Shown here one piece after another: positions 18,111 to 25,433 of a stretch of 64,000 bases of DNA. The stretch comes from UMGS1590 sp900552455 (lineage in GTDB: Bacteria > Bacillota > Peptococcia > Peptococcales > Peptococcaceae), in assembly GCA_963931105.1 (NCBI GenBank), contig OZ007004.1, positions 1,426,001 through 1,490,000 on the forward strand. Reading direction: 5' to 3'. The translations under genes and the position numbers were made by a program. The first letter of the stretch is position 1. Each line of letters starts with the position of its first letter. The notes below the pieces were generated by a model that ran no database searches, had not been told where the DNA came from, and worked only from the letters and a program-made list of their open reading frames with translations.

Positions 18111-18122
18111 TTTTCTCACCTC

Positions 18123-18183
18123 TTTCTAACAATTATAATAGAATGTTAGAAAAGAGACAACGATTGTTAGAAAATGTTAGAAA
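18123..18183 (-). promoter_or_regulatory. Promoter and four GTTAGAAA boxes
   Basis: On the minus strand, TTGTCT (18155-18160), 16-bp spacer, TATAAT (18133-18138). The box TTTCTAAC (18123-18130) is repeated inverted as GTTAGAAA at 18145-18152, 18166-18173 and 18176-18183, flanking both core elements. These are likely operators for the protein's own winged helix. Confidence 0.7.
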
Positions 18184-18206
18184 ATAAAAAGGATTGGCTG
18201 TTGTTG

Positions 18207-18230
18207 CTAATGATAGAGTGTGAAGCGGTC
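18207..18230. repeat. 24-bp direct repeat, right copy
   Basis: CTAATGATAGAGTGTGAAGC plus GGTC, identical to 16772-16795, forming the 3' end and stop of the Crp/Fnr-like gene. Confidence 0.88.
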
Positions 18231-18872
18231 GCGGTCGAATTCGAGCAGTCCTTCGTCGCGCATTTTCGAGAGCTCGGCGCTCATGGCGCTGCGGTCAACG
18301 GAGAGATAGTCGGCGAGCTGCTGGCGATTGAAGGGGATGGTAAAGCTTGCGGACCCGGCGCGCACGCTTTCGGCGGTGAGATAGCTGGTGAGCTTGGCAC
18401 GAGTGGTACGGGTGGCGAGTAGGCCGAGCTTTTGCATGAGGGTGCGATTTTTGTCGGCGAGCACGTAGAACAGATTTTGCACGACGAGGCTGTGGAAGGG
18501 GCAGGCGTTGGTGCAGACGGTGAGCATGCGCCGCGCCTGGAAGAGTGCGACGACGCTGTCGCTGACGCAGACGACATCTGCCAGCATTGGCCCGCTGGCG
18601 GGCGCAATGTAGGCTTCACCGAAGAGATCCCCTGGCGCGAGGTCGGCGATGATGGTGTGGTTGCCCCAGTAGTCGTCGCTCTGGATGTGCAGCTTTCCTT
18701 CAAGCACGACGGCAATCTGCGAAAGCTGCTCGCCCTGACGGAAAACGGCTTCGCCTTTTTTGTAGGTGCGGGTCTGAGCTTGCAGACAGTCGAGCATGCT
18801 GGCGATGTTGTCGGCGTCGACGCCGCGAAAGAGCGCGGTCTGCTGCAGTTGAAGCAAATGATCTTTTTTCAT
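18207..18872 (-). CDS. Crp/Fnr-family transcription regulator (HcpR-like by context)
   Basis: A 221-aa protein with an N-terminal cyclic-nucleotide-binding-type beta roll (about 15-130; GEQLSQIAVVLEGKL, APGDLFGEAYI) and a C-terminal Crp-type helix-turn-helix (NRQQLADYLSVDRSAMSAEL at about 175-195). The cysteines present (for example residues 29 and 122) do not form an obvious Fnr cluster set. It is divergent from ferredoxin-hcp with a TGTTG-N6-CAACA dyad between them, the arrangement of HcpR-type regulators that respond to nitrosative stress in anaerobes. AAGGAAGGG precedes the ATG. Control of hcp is inferred from position. Confidence 0.8.
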   Translation of the reverse strand: MKKDHLLQLQQTALFRGVDADNIASMLDCLQAQTRTYKKGEAVFRQGEQLSQIAVVLEGKLHIQSDDYWGNHTIIADLAPGDLFGEAYIAPASGPMLADVVCVSDSVVALFQARRMLTVCTNACPFHSLVVQNLFYVLADKNRTLMQKLGLLATRTTRAKLTSYLTAESVRAGSASFTIPFNRQQLADYLSVDRSAMSAELSKMRDEGLLEFDRDRFTLYH

Positions 18873-18886
18873 GGAATTCCCTTCCT

Positions 18887-18929
18887 TGTTGGAAATACAA
18901 CAGCAAGTCTCTATCCATCGTATTATACT
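18887..18929 (+). promoter_or_regulatory. Crp/Fnr-type operator and hcp operon promoter
   Basis: Inverted repeat TGTTG-GAAATA-CAACA at 18887-18902 (centre 18894.5) and a -10 TATACT at 18924-18929. If transcription starts near 18936, the dyad centre is at about -41.5, the classical class II activator position. There is no good -35, as expected for an activated promoter. Confidence 0.6.
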
Positions 18930-18980
18930 GGGACCAGGAAATCAAGAACAGGATCAGAAAATGACAGAGGAGAATGAAAA

Positions 18981-19679
18981 ATGATCAGACGCATCATTAA
19001 GATCGATCAGGAAAAATGCAACGGCTGCGGAGCGTGCGCGACGGCCTGCCACGAAGGCGCCATTGATATGGTGAATGGCAAGGCGGTGCTCACGCGCGAG
19101 GATTATTGCGACGGGCTCGGCGATTGTCTGCCGAATTGCCCAACTGGCGCGATCACCTTTGAAGAACGCGAAGCGCCGGCGTACAACGAAGCTGCTGTGA
19201 AGGCAGCGCAATCTGCGAAAAGAGCACAGGCCTGCGGCTGCCCGGGCGAGCAGGCGAAGACGATCGCCGAGCCACAGTCATCCGCTGCGCAGGTGACGAT
19301 GGCTGCTCCTTCTGAGCTGCGTCAGTGGCCGGTGCAGATCAAACTCGTGCCTGTAAACGCACCGTTTTTTGACGGCGCAAAGCTGCTCATCGCTGCAGAC
19401 TGCACGGCATACGCCTATGGAAATTTCCATCAGGAATTTATCCGCGGCCACGTCACGCTCATCGGCTGTCCAAAACTCGACGCGGTCGATTACAGCGAAA
19501 AACTTGCGCAGATCATCGCTCAGAACGACATCAGATCGATCACCGTTACGCGCATGGAGGTTCCTTGCTGCGGCGGCATCGAGCACGCTGTGAAGCAGGC
19601 GCTCGCCAAGAGCGGCAAGCTGATTCCATGGCAGGTTGTCACCATCTCCGCCGATGGGCGGATTTTGGATAGAACTTAA
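18981..19679 (+). CDS. 4Fe-4S ferredoxin-type protein of the hcp operon
   Basis: A 232-aa protein. An N-terminal two-cluster ferredoxin domain has CNGCGACATAC (cysteines at about 13-23) and CDGLGDCLPNCP (about 48-59). A linker with CGCPGE follows, and then a C-terminal domain (about 110-230) with conserved-looking cysteines (DCTAYAYGNF, GCPKLD, VPCCGGIEH). Proteins of this type often sit directly before hcp and probably deliver electrons to it. The hcp gene begins 31 bp downstream, so the two are one operon. Confidence 0.85.
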   Translation: MIRRIIKIDQEKCNGCGACATACHEGAIDMVNGKAVLTREDYCDGLGDCLPNCPTGAITFEEREAPAYNEAAVKAAQSAKRAQACGCPGEQAKTIAEPQSSAAQVTMAAPSELRQWPVQIKLVPVNAPFFDGAKLLIAADCTAYAYGNFHQEFIRGHVTLIGCPKLDAVDYSEKLAQIIAQNDIRSITVTRMEVPCCGGIEHAVKQALAKSGKLIPWQVVTISADGRILDRT

Positions 19680-19710
19680 AGGATTTGTACAAAGAGAAAG
19701 GAGATTTATC

Positions 19711-21273
19711 ATGTTTTGTTTTCAATGTGAACAGACTGCAGGCGGCAAGGGTTGCATGGGGAAGGCTGGCGTTTGCGGCAAACGCGCAGAAACCGCCGAT
19801 CATCAGGATGGTCTCGTCGGTGCGCTGATCGCACTCGCCCAGGCTGCTGAAAAAAATCCGTCCGCCGTCTCAGAAACCACTCATCAGCTCATTCTCGATG
19901 GGCTTTTCACCACCGTCACAAATGTCAGCTTCAACGACGACACCATTCAGGTGATCATAGATCGTACCCGCGCAGAGAAAGCGCAGCTCGGCGGCGCAGA
20001 GATTCCTGATTACGACATGCAGAAGGTCTGGAACGGCGACGAGGACATTCGCTCGTTGAAATCGCTGATCCTCTTCGGCATCAAGGGCATGGCGGCGTAT
20101 GCTTATCACGCGCATGTTCTCGGCTATACCGACGCCGGAATGCAGCAATTTTTCTATAAAGCCCTCGCCGCTATCGGCAACGACGAATTTGGCATGAACG
20201 AACTTCTGCCGATCGTGCTCGAAGTTGGCGAAGTCAACCTCACCTGCATGGCGCTGCTCGATCGCGCCAACACTGAAACCTACGGCACACCAGAACCAAC
20301 CGAGGTTACGCTCACCGTTGAAAAAGGGCCGTTCATCGTTGTCACCGGTCACGATCTTTACGATCTCAAGCAGCTGCTCGAGCAGACAAAGGATAAGGGT
20401 GTGAATATCTACACCCACGGTGAAATGCTGCCTGCCCACGCTTATCCAGAGCTTAAAAAATATCCACATCTCAAGGGAAATTTCGGTACCGCATGGCAGA
20501 ATCAGCAGAAGGAATTTGACGGCATCCCAGCGCCGATCCTTTACACCACCAACTGTCTCATGCCAACGCGCGGCAGCTACAGCGACCGCGTTTTCACCAC
20601 AGAAGTTGTCTCCTATCCAGACGCCGTCCACATCGGCGATGACAAGGATTTCACGCCAGTCATCGAAAAAGCGCTGGCGCTCGGCGGCTATGCAGAGGAT
20701 CAGCATTTCACCGGCATCAACGGCGGTGACCGCGTGACCACTGGGTTTGGCCATGGCACCGTGCTTTCCGTCGCCGGACAGGTGGTCGACGCTGTGAAGC
20801 GTGGAGAGATCAACCACTTCTTCCTCGTCGGCGGCTGCGACGGCGCAAAACCTGGACGCAACTATTACACCGAATTTGTCAAACAAACGCCTGCAGACAG
20901 TGTTGTGCTCACCCTCGCCTGCGGGAAATATCGCTTCAACGATCTCGATCTCGGCACCGTCGCCGGCCTGCCACGCCTCATGGATATGGGCCAGTGCAAC
21001 GACGCCTACAGCGCCATCCAGGTTGCAGTCGCGCTCGCAGAAGCATTCGGCTGCGGTGTGAACGATCTGCCGCTGTCCATGGTGCTCTCCTGGTACGAGC
21101 AGAAAGCCGTCTGCATCCTGCTGACACTGCTCTATCTCGGCATCAAAAACATCTACCTCGGGCCAACGCTCCCAGCTTTTGTTTCACCAAACGTGCTGAA
21201 TTTCCTCGTAGAAAACTACAACATTTCGCCAATCTCCACACCGGAAGAAGATCTGAAGAAGATTTTAGGTTAA
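19711..21273 (+). CDS. hcp: Hydroxylamine reductase / hybrid cluster protein
   Basis: A 520-aa cytoplasmic Fe-S enzyme acting on hydroxylamine or NO in nitrosative stress defence. The N-terminal cysteines (CFQCEQTAGGKGCMGKAGVC, residues 3-22) bind the cubane cluster. Conserved hybrid-cluster ligands appear later (TTNCLMP, GGCDG, LACGKYRF). The start is the ATG at 19711, where the family begins MFCFQCEQT; GAAAGGAG lies 8 nt upstream. Length is slightly below the usual ~550 residues of class I Hcp, consistent with clostridial forms. Followed by a strong terminator. Confidence 0.95.
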   Translation: MFCFQCEQTAGGKGCMGKAGVCGKRAETADHQDGLVGALIALAQAAEKNPSAVSETTHQLILDGLFTTVTNVSFNDDTIQVIIDRTRAEKAQLGGAEIPDYDMQKVWNGDEDIRSLKSLILFGIKGMAAYAYHAHVLGYTDAGMQQFFYKALAAIGNDEFGMNELLPIVLEVGEVNLTCMALLDRANTETYGTPEPTEVTLTVEKGPFIVVTGHDLYDLKQLLEQTKDKGVNIYTHGEMLPAHAYPELKKYPHLKGNFGTAWQNQQKEFDGIPAPILYTTNCLMPTRGSYSDRVFTTEVVSYPDAVHIGDDKDFTPVIEKALALGGYAEDQHFTGINGGDRVTTGFGHGTVLSVAGQVVDAVKRGEINHFFLVGGCDGAKPGRNYYTEFVKQTPADSVVLTLACGKYRFNDLDLGTVAGLPRLMDMGQCNDAYSAIQVAVALAEAFGCGVNDLPLSMVLSWYEQKAVCILLTLLYLGIKNIYLGPTLPAFVSPNVLNFLVENYNISPISTPEEDLKKILG

Positions 21274-21280
21274 TCGATTT

Positions 21281-21313
21281 GCACCCTTCGCTAAATGCGA
21301 GGGGTGCTTTTTT
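21281..21313 (+). terminator. Intrinsic terminator of the hcp operon
   Basis: GCACCCTTCGC / GCGAGGGGTGC stem with TTTTTT. Confidence 0.92.
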
Positions 21314-21412
21314 GCCTGGAAGCAGGGCAATAAAGCTGCCGATATTCGTTGCAAAAATATGCTTATTGTGCTACTCTGAAATTAGCGGTAAGTAACGAAA
21401 GGCGGTGAACCG

Positions 21413-22393
21413 ATGACGGATAAGCAGGCTTATTTAGAAGAATGGTACAGTGAAATGACGAGTGGTGCTGTACAGACGTTTGAGCAGTCGGTGCCTGAAA
21501 CATTTGGCAGTGGACGTATTGCGCAGGCTGTGAGTGGACAGGGGATTATTGTCTCAGATTTACAGCTTTGTACAGACGAAGATGTGCGTGTGCAGGGCGT
21601 GACGAGTGGCGATTATGTGTGGATGATTTTTTGTTTGGGTGACGGCATCTTCTGGGAAGACCTTGACTCACGCAAGGGTATTACAATGGAGAAGCAAGAG
21701 GTTTGCGTTTATACCGGACATGGCGGTTTTGAATCGATTCGTTATGCTCAGAATGCGACGTATGATTTTCGCACGGTGAAGGTGCCGCGAAAAATATTTA
21801 CAGCGCTGACCGACGATTATCTGGGCGGGCTGACGGCGGCGCGGCTGGAACGGAAAGTGACGGAGGACGTACTCCACGTGTCGCTTTCGCCGCAGATGGC
21901 GCGTGTGCTCGCAGAACTTGGCGACGCAGAAAACTATCCTGGCGGGCTGGCGCAGCTCTTCCTCGACGGCAAGCTGTCGGAGCTTTTCGCCGTCGTCTTG
22001 GGTGCTGTGATCACAGATGACTGCGCGGCGTTTCGCGCGCCGATGCTCTCGCGCACAGAACGTGCAGCAATCCGCGAAGCAAAACACATCATCGATGCAG
22101 CCATCGCTTATGCGCCGAGTTGTGAAGAGCTGGCGCGACAGGTGCACATCAGCGCGGCAAAATTGTCGCGTGGATTTTCGGCAATCTATGGTCAGTCGTT
22201 GCATCAATATGTGATCGCTGAACGGCTCGAGACGGGCGCGCGACTGCTTTTGGAAAATGAGAAAAATGTCGGCGAGATCGCGGCGCTCGTCGGCTATGGC
22301 AAAGCGAGCAACTTCGCAGCGGCGTTCAGAAGACGGTTCGGTGTGGCGCCGCGGGAGTATCGCGCGAGTCATCCGAACGGACGCGATTCCTGA
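21413..22393 (+). CDS. AraC-family regulator (siderophore-type)
   Basis: A 326-aa regulator: N-terminal ligand domain (about 1-210) and two helix-turn-helix units at the C-terminus (CEELARQVHISAAKLSRGF; VGEIAALVGYGKASNFAAAF, ending FGVAPREYR). Proteins of this layout include PchR/YbtA-type activators that sense an iron-siderophore. AAAGGCGGTG precedes the ATG. It heads a same-strand block of ECF and ABC genes ending in a DtxR-like repressor. The motif ATTAGCGGT(A/G)AG occurs just upstream of it (21381-21392) and again before the next gene (22453-22464), possibly its binding site. Confidence 0.85.
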   Translation: MTDKQAYLEEWYSEMTSGAVQTFEQSVPETFGSGRIAQAVSGQGIIVSDLQLCTDEDVRVQGVTSGDYVWMIFCLGDGIFWEDLDSRKGITMEKQEVCVYTGHGGFESIRYAQNATYDFRTVKVPRKIFTALTDDYLGGLTAARLERKVTEDVLHVSLSPQMARVLAELGDAENYPGGLAQLFLDGKLSELFAVVLGAVITDDCAAFRAPMLSRTERAAIREAKHIIDAAIAYAPSCEELARQVHISAAKLSRGFSAIYGQSLHQYVIAERLETGARLLLENEKNVGEIAALVGYGKASNFAAAFRRRFGVAPREYRASHPNGRDS

Positions 22394-22455
22394 TCGCTTT
22401 TGGGTCAAAATCGACGGGATTTGGGTCGAGTAGAAAAGAAGCATATGCTAACATT

Positions 22456-22492
22456 AGCGGTGAGACAAGGATAACCTTATCTCACCGCTTTT
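22456..22492 (+). promoter_or_regulatory. Long hairpin / dyad between araC-like gene and mptD-like gene
   Basis: AGCGGTGAGA (22456-22465) pairs with TCTCACCGCT (22480-22489), with an inner AAGG/CCTT extension. It ends in a T-rich tract 20-30 bp before the next ribosome site. It can act as a terminator or attenuator, or as an operator for the DtxR-like or AraC-like regulator of this cluster. Confidence 0.6.
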
Positions 22493-22517
22493 ATATTTAT
22501 TGAAGGGAGAATTACTT

Positions 22518-23123
22518 ATGAATCAAAAATTGAATACCAAGGATTTCATTCTTATTGGTGTGCTCTCGGCGTTGATGTGGGTCATCTGTATGATCATCAG
22601 TACGGTGATGAGTGTGGCTGGTCCAGTGACGAATATTTGTTATCCGTCTGGCGTGGCGATCGTGAATGGTATCCCGATGATGCTTTTGCTCGCGAAGGTG
22701 CCAAAGCGTGGTGTTTTTACGATCTCGAGCGTGATCCAGGGGATATTGCTGATGCTCGTTGGTTGTTTTTGGGTGGTTTCGCTGCTCTTCATTATCGGTG
22801 GCGTGGTCTGTGACTTGCTTGTCCTGCGTGGTGGAAAGATCACGATGGGAGCGATGAAGATCGCTTTCGCTGTTTTCAGTGGATTTTTCCAGTTGGGCTA
22901 TCTTTTCCCATTCGTTTTCATGAAAGAAGCCTTTACGGATGTCATGCTTGGCAACGGGATTTCGCAGGAATTTATTGACAGTCTGTTTGGCGTGACCGCT
23001 GGTGTGATGCCGGTGGTTATCGTGGCTCTTGGAGTAATCTGTGGATTTATTGGCGCGACGATCGGTCAGCGTGTGCTGAAAAAGCATTTCATCAAAGCCG
23101 GGCTCGTATCGATAAAAAAGTGA
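22518..23123 (+). CDS. MptD-family putative ECF S component
   Basis: A 201-aa, very hydrophobic protein with about five or six membrane segments. It resembles the MptD family of putative substrate-binding (S) components of ECF transporters (N-terminus KLNTKDFILIGVLSALMWVI). The start is the ATG at 22518 with AAGGGAGA upstream; a TTG six codons earlier is less likely. It is followed at once by its own ecfT and a double ATPase gene, so this is a dedicated (group I-like) ECF importer. Substrate is unknown; iron chelate or another metal ligand is suggested by the regulators on both sides. Confidence 0.8.
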   Translation: MNQKLNTKDFILIGVLSALMWVICMIISTVMSVAGPVTNICYPSGVAIVNGIPMMLLLAKVPKRGVFTISSVIQGILLMLVGCFWVVSLLFIIGGVVCDLLVLRGGKITMGAMKIAFAVFSGFFQLGYLFPFVFMKEAFTDVMLGNGISQEFIDSLFGVTAGVMPVVIVALGVICGFIGATIGQRVLKKHFIKAGLVSIKK

Positions 23124-23130
23124 GCGCACG

Positions 23131-23895
23131 ATGAATGGTTCTGTAGAAGCGTGCATCACGGCGCGGCCATTTAAGGGCACGGCACGACTGGATCCGCGCA
23201 CGAAATTTTTGCTGCTGATCTTTCTGGGATGTGTCAGCTATTTTGTCAATGGTGAGCTCACAAGCCTGGCTTTGGTTTCGGGCGTTGCCATTTTTATCGC
23301 TGGCGGAAGCAGGCCGCGCACGGCGGCGAAGATGCTTGCGGCTTTTGTGGCGGTGGATATTCTCTGCGCTTTGCTCACGTGGGTACAGATTCCGATCTTC
23401 AGTGTGATCATGAGCGTGTTTGGCGTGACGGTGCTGAAGATCATTCCCATTGCTGGGCTTGGCTTTTGGATCCTCGCTACGACGCCAATGGACGATCTCA
23501 CGGTGGCGATGCAGCGTATGTACATGCCGCAGGCGGTGACGATTCCGCTGGTGGTGATGTTTCGCTACATTCCAACGCTGGGGATCGAATACCGACAGAT
23601 CAAAAACGCAATGGCGATCCGCGGCATCAGCGACACGTATCTGAAGCGGATCGTGCATCCGGTGCGCACAGTGGAATATATTCTCGTGCCGCTTCTCATG
23701 CGCTGTCTCAAAGTGACCGACGAGCTTGCTGCTTCGGGCACGACACGCGGGCTCGAGCTGGACACGCGCCGCGAAGCGCTGAACGAGGTGCGAATGGGCG
23801 CTGGTGACTGGCTGGCGATCGTGCTCGGTATGGCATTTTTCGCGGCGCTTGTGCTTTGTGACCGGAGCGCGTTGGGTGAGTTTGTGGTAAGGTGA
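23131..23895 (+). CDS. EcfT-type transmembrane protein (second ECF system)
   Basis: A 254-aa CbiQ/EcfT-family membrane scaffold: LDPRTKFLLLIFLG near the N-terminus, several membrane helices, and a C-terminal coupling region (IRGISDTYLKRI; AASGTTRGLE). It starts 7 bp after the mptD-like stop. Distinct from the EcfT at 1232-2035; it belongs to the dedicated importer of this operon, sitting between the S-like component and the fused ATPases. Confidence 0.88.
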   Translation: MNGSVEACITARPFKGTARLDPRTKFLLLIFLGCVSYFVNGELTSLALVSGVAIFIAGGSRPRTAAKMLAAFVAVDILCALLTWVQIPIFSVIMSVFGVTVLKIIPIAGLGFWILATTPMDDLTVAMQRMYMPQAVTIPLVVMFRYIPTLGIEYRQIKNAMAIRGISDTYLKRIVHPVRTVEYILVPLLMRCLKVTDELAASGTTRGLELDTRREALNEVRMGAGDWLAIVLGMAFFAALVLCDRSALGEFVVR

Positions 23896-23948
23896 ATACC
23901 AGCGAAGCTGGCAGAGAAGATCCCCTGGGGGATTTGGAGGATATAGGG

Positions 23949-25433
23949 ATGATCATTTTCAAAGATTTTTCGTTTCGCTACGAGGAGCGGGAGCGACCAA
24001 CACTTCGGAGCATCGATCTTGAGATCGCAGATGGCGAATGCGTGCTTCTGACCGGACGCAGTGGCTGCGGCAAGACGACGCTCATCCGTTCGTTGAACGG
24101 CCTCATTCCACATTTCTATTCTGGCGAGATCCACGGTACGCTCGAGTTGGATGGCGAATCGTTGCTCGAGAAAACACCATCGGAGTTGGCTGGACGCGTG
24201 GGCACGGTGTTTCAGGATCCGCGCTCCCAGTTTTTTATGACAGACACGACGCGCGAGCTTGCGTTCGGTTGCGAAAATCTCGGACTGGCTCGAGAAAAAA
24301 CGGTGGCGCGCGTGGCAAATGCGGTGCGCACGCTTTCGCTGGAAAATTTTCTCGGGCGCAGCATTTTTTCACTCTCGAGTGGCGAGAAGCAGCAGATCGC
24401 GATCGGTTCGGTTTACGCGATGCAGCCGCGCGTTGTCATTTTCGATGAGCCGTCGGCCAATCTGGACCATGCGGCGACGCATCGGTTGGCGCTGATGATG
24501 GCTGAACTTAAGCGCGCTGGTGTGACACTCATCATCGTGGAGCACCGTTTCTATTATCTGCGTGATCTCATTGATCGCGCTTATCTGATCCAGGATGGAC
24601 GCATTACTCGCGCTTTTTCGCGCGCAGCATTCTCTGCGCTTTCGGAGGCGGAGCGCGTGCAGATGGGCTTGCGCACGGTCTATCCTGAGCGTGAAACTGT
24701 CCGCGCGCAGAAAAATTCCAATACCGCTGTTCAGCACACGCTTACGGTAGAATCGCTGGGCTTTGCCTACAAAGGCGGCCCGCCGGTGCTTTCGCGTGTC
24801 AGCTTCGAAGCGCGCAGCGGCGAGGTTGTCGGCGTGATCGGTCACAATGGCGCGGGCAAAACGACGTTGCTATCGCTTATCACAGGCCTTTTGAAGGAAC
24901 AGCATGGGCGTATTCTCTTTGATGGCGAGGCGCTCTCTGTGCGCCAGCGCCGCGCGCTCTCTTATCTTGTGCTCCAGGACACCGACTACCAGCTTTTTGC
25001 AGCGAGCGTTGAGGAAGAGCTGTCGCTCGGCCATCGGGACGATGTTTCGGAAAAAATCGAGCGTGTGCTCGCAGAGCTCGGGCTCAGCGACTATCGCGCG
25101 GTGCATCCGGCAGCGCTCAGCGGTGGCCAGAAACAGTGCGTGACGATTGGCGCGGCGATCGTAGCGGAAAGCCCGCTGATCGTTTTCGACGAACCGACGA
25201 GCGGGCTGGATTATGATTCGATGGTGCGCGTGAGTGCGCTCATTGAAAAACTTGCGCGTGCGGGGGTCATCGTTTTTGTCGTGAGCCATGATTTTGAATT
25301 TATCGCGCGCACTGCCAGCCGGATCGTGCAGCTCGATGCCGCTGGTGCTGTGACGAACAAAGCGCTTACGCCGACGCTTTTGGCAACGATCGCAGAAAAA
25401 TATTTTTCACTGGAAGGTGACCATCATGTTTGA
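23949..25433 (+). CDS. Fused double ATP-binding protein of ECF importer
   Basis: A 494-aa protein with two complete ABC domains. Domain 1: Walker A TGRSGCGKTTL at about 36-46, signature LSSGEKQQ, Walker B VVIFDEPSANLD. Domain 2: Walker A GHNGAGKTTL at about 297-306, signature LSGGQKQC, Walker B LIVFDEPTSGLD. It corresponds to EcfA and EcfA' in one chain. The start is the ATG at 23949, after TGGAGG; the GTG at 23892 would add 19 unlikely residues. Its stop overlaps the next gene by 8 bp. Confidence 0.9.
   Translation: MIIFKDFSFRYEERERPTLRSIDLEIADGECVLLTGRSGCGKTTLIRSLNGLIPHFYSGEIHGTLELDGESLLEKTPSELAGRVGTVFQDPRSQFFMTDTTRELAFGCENLGLAREKTVARVANAVRTLSLENFLGRSIFSLSSGEKQQIAIGSVYAMQPRVVIFDEPSANLDHAATHRLALMMAELKRAGVTLIIVEHRFYYLRDLIDRAYLIQDGRITRAFSRAAFSALSEAERVQMGLRTVYPERETVRAQKNSNTAVQHTLTVESLGFAYKGGPPVLSRVSFEARSGEVVGVIGHNGAGKTTLLSLITGLLKEQHGRILFDGEALSVRQRRALSYLVLQDTDYQLFAASVEEELSLGHRDDVSEKIERVLAELGLSDYRAVHPAALSGGQKQCVTIGAAIVAESPLIVFDEPTSGLDYDSMVRVSALIEKLARAGVIVFVVSHDFEFIARTASRIVQLDAAGAVTNKALTPTLLATIAEKYFSLEGDHHV

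Noticed and set aside
19636..19710. N-terminal extension of hcp
   Set aside because: These codons overlap the ferredoxin gene; Hcp begins MFCFQCEQT at 19711 with its own ribosome site.
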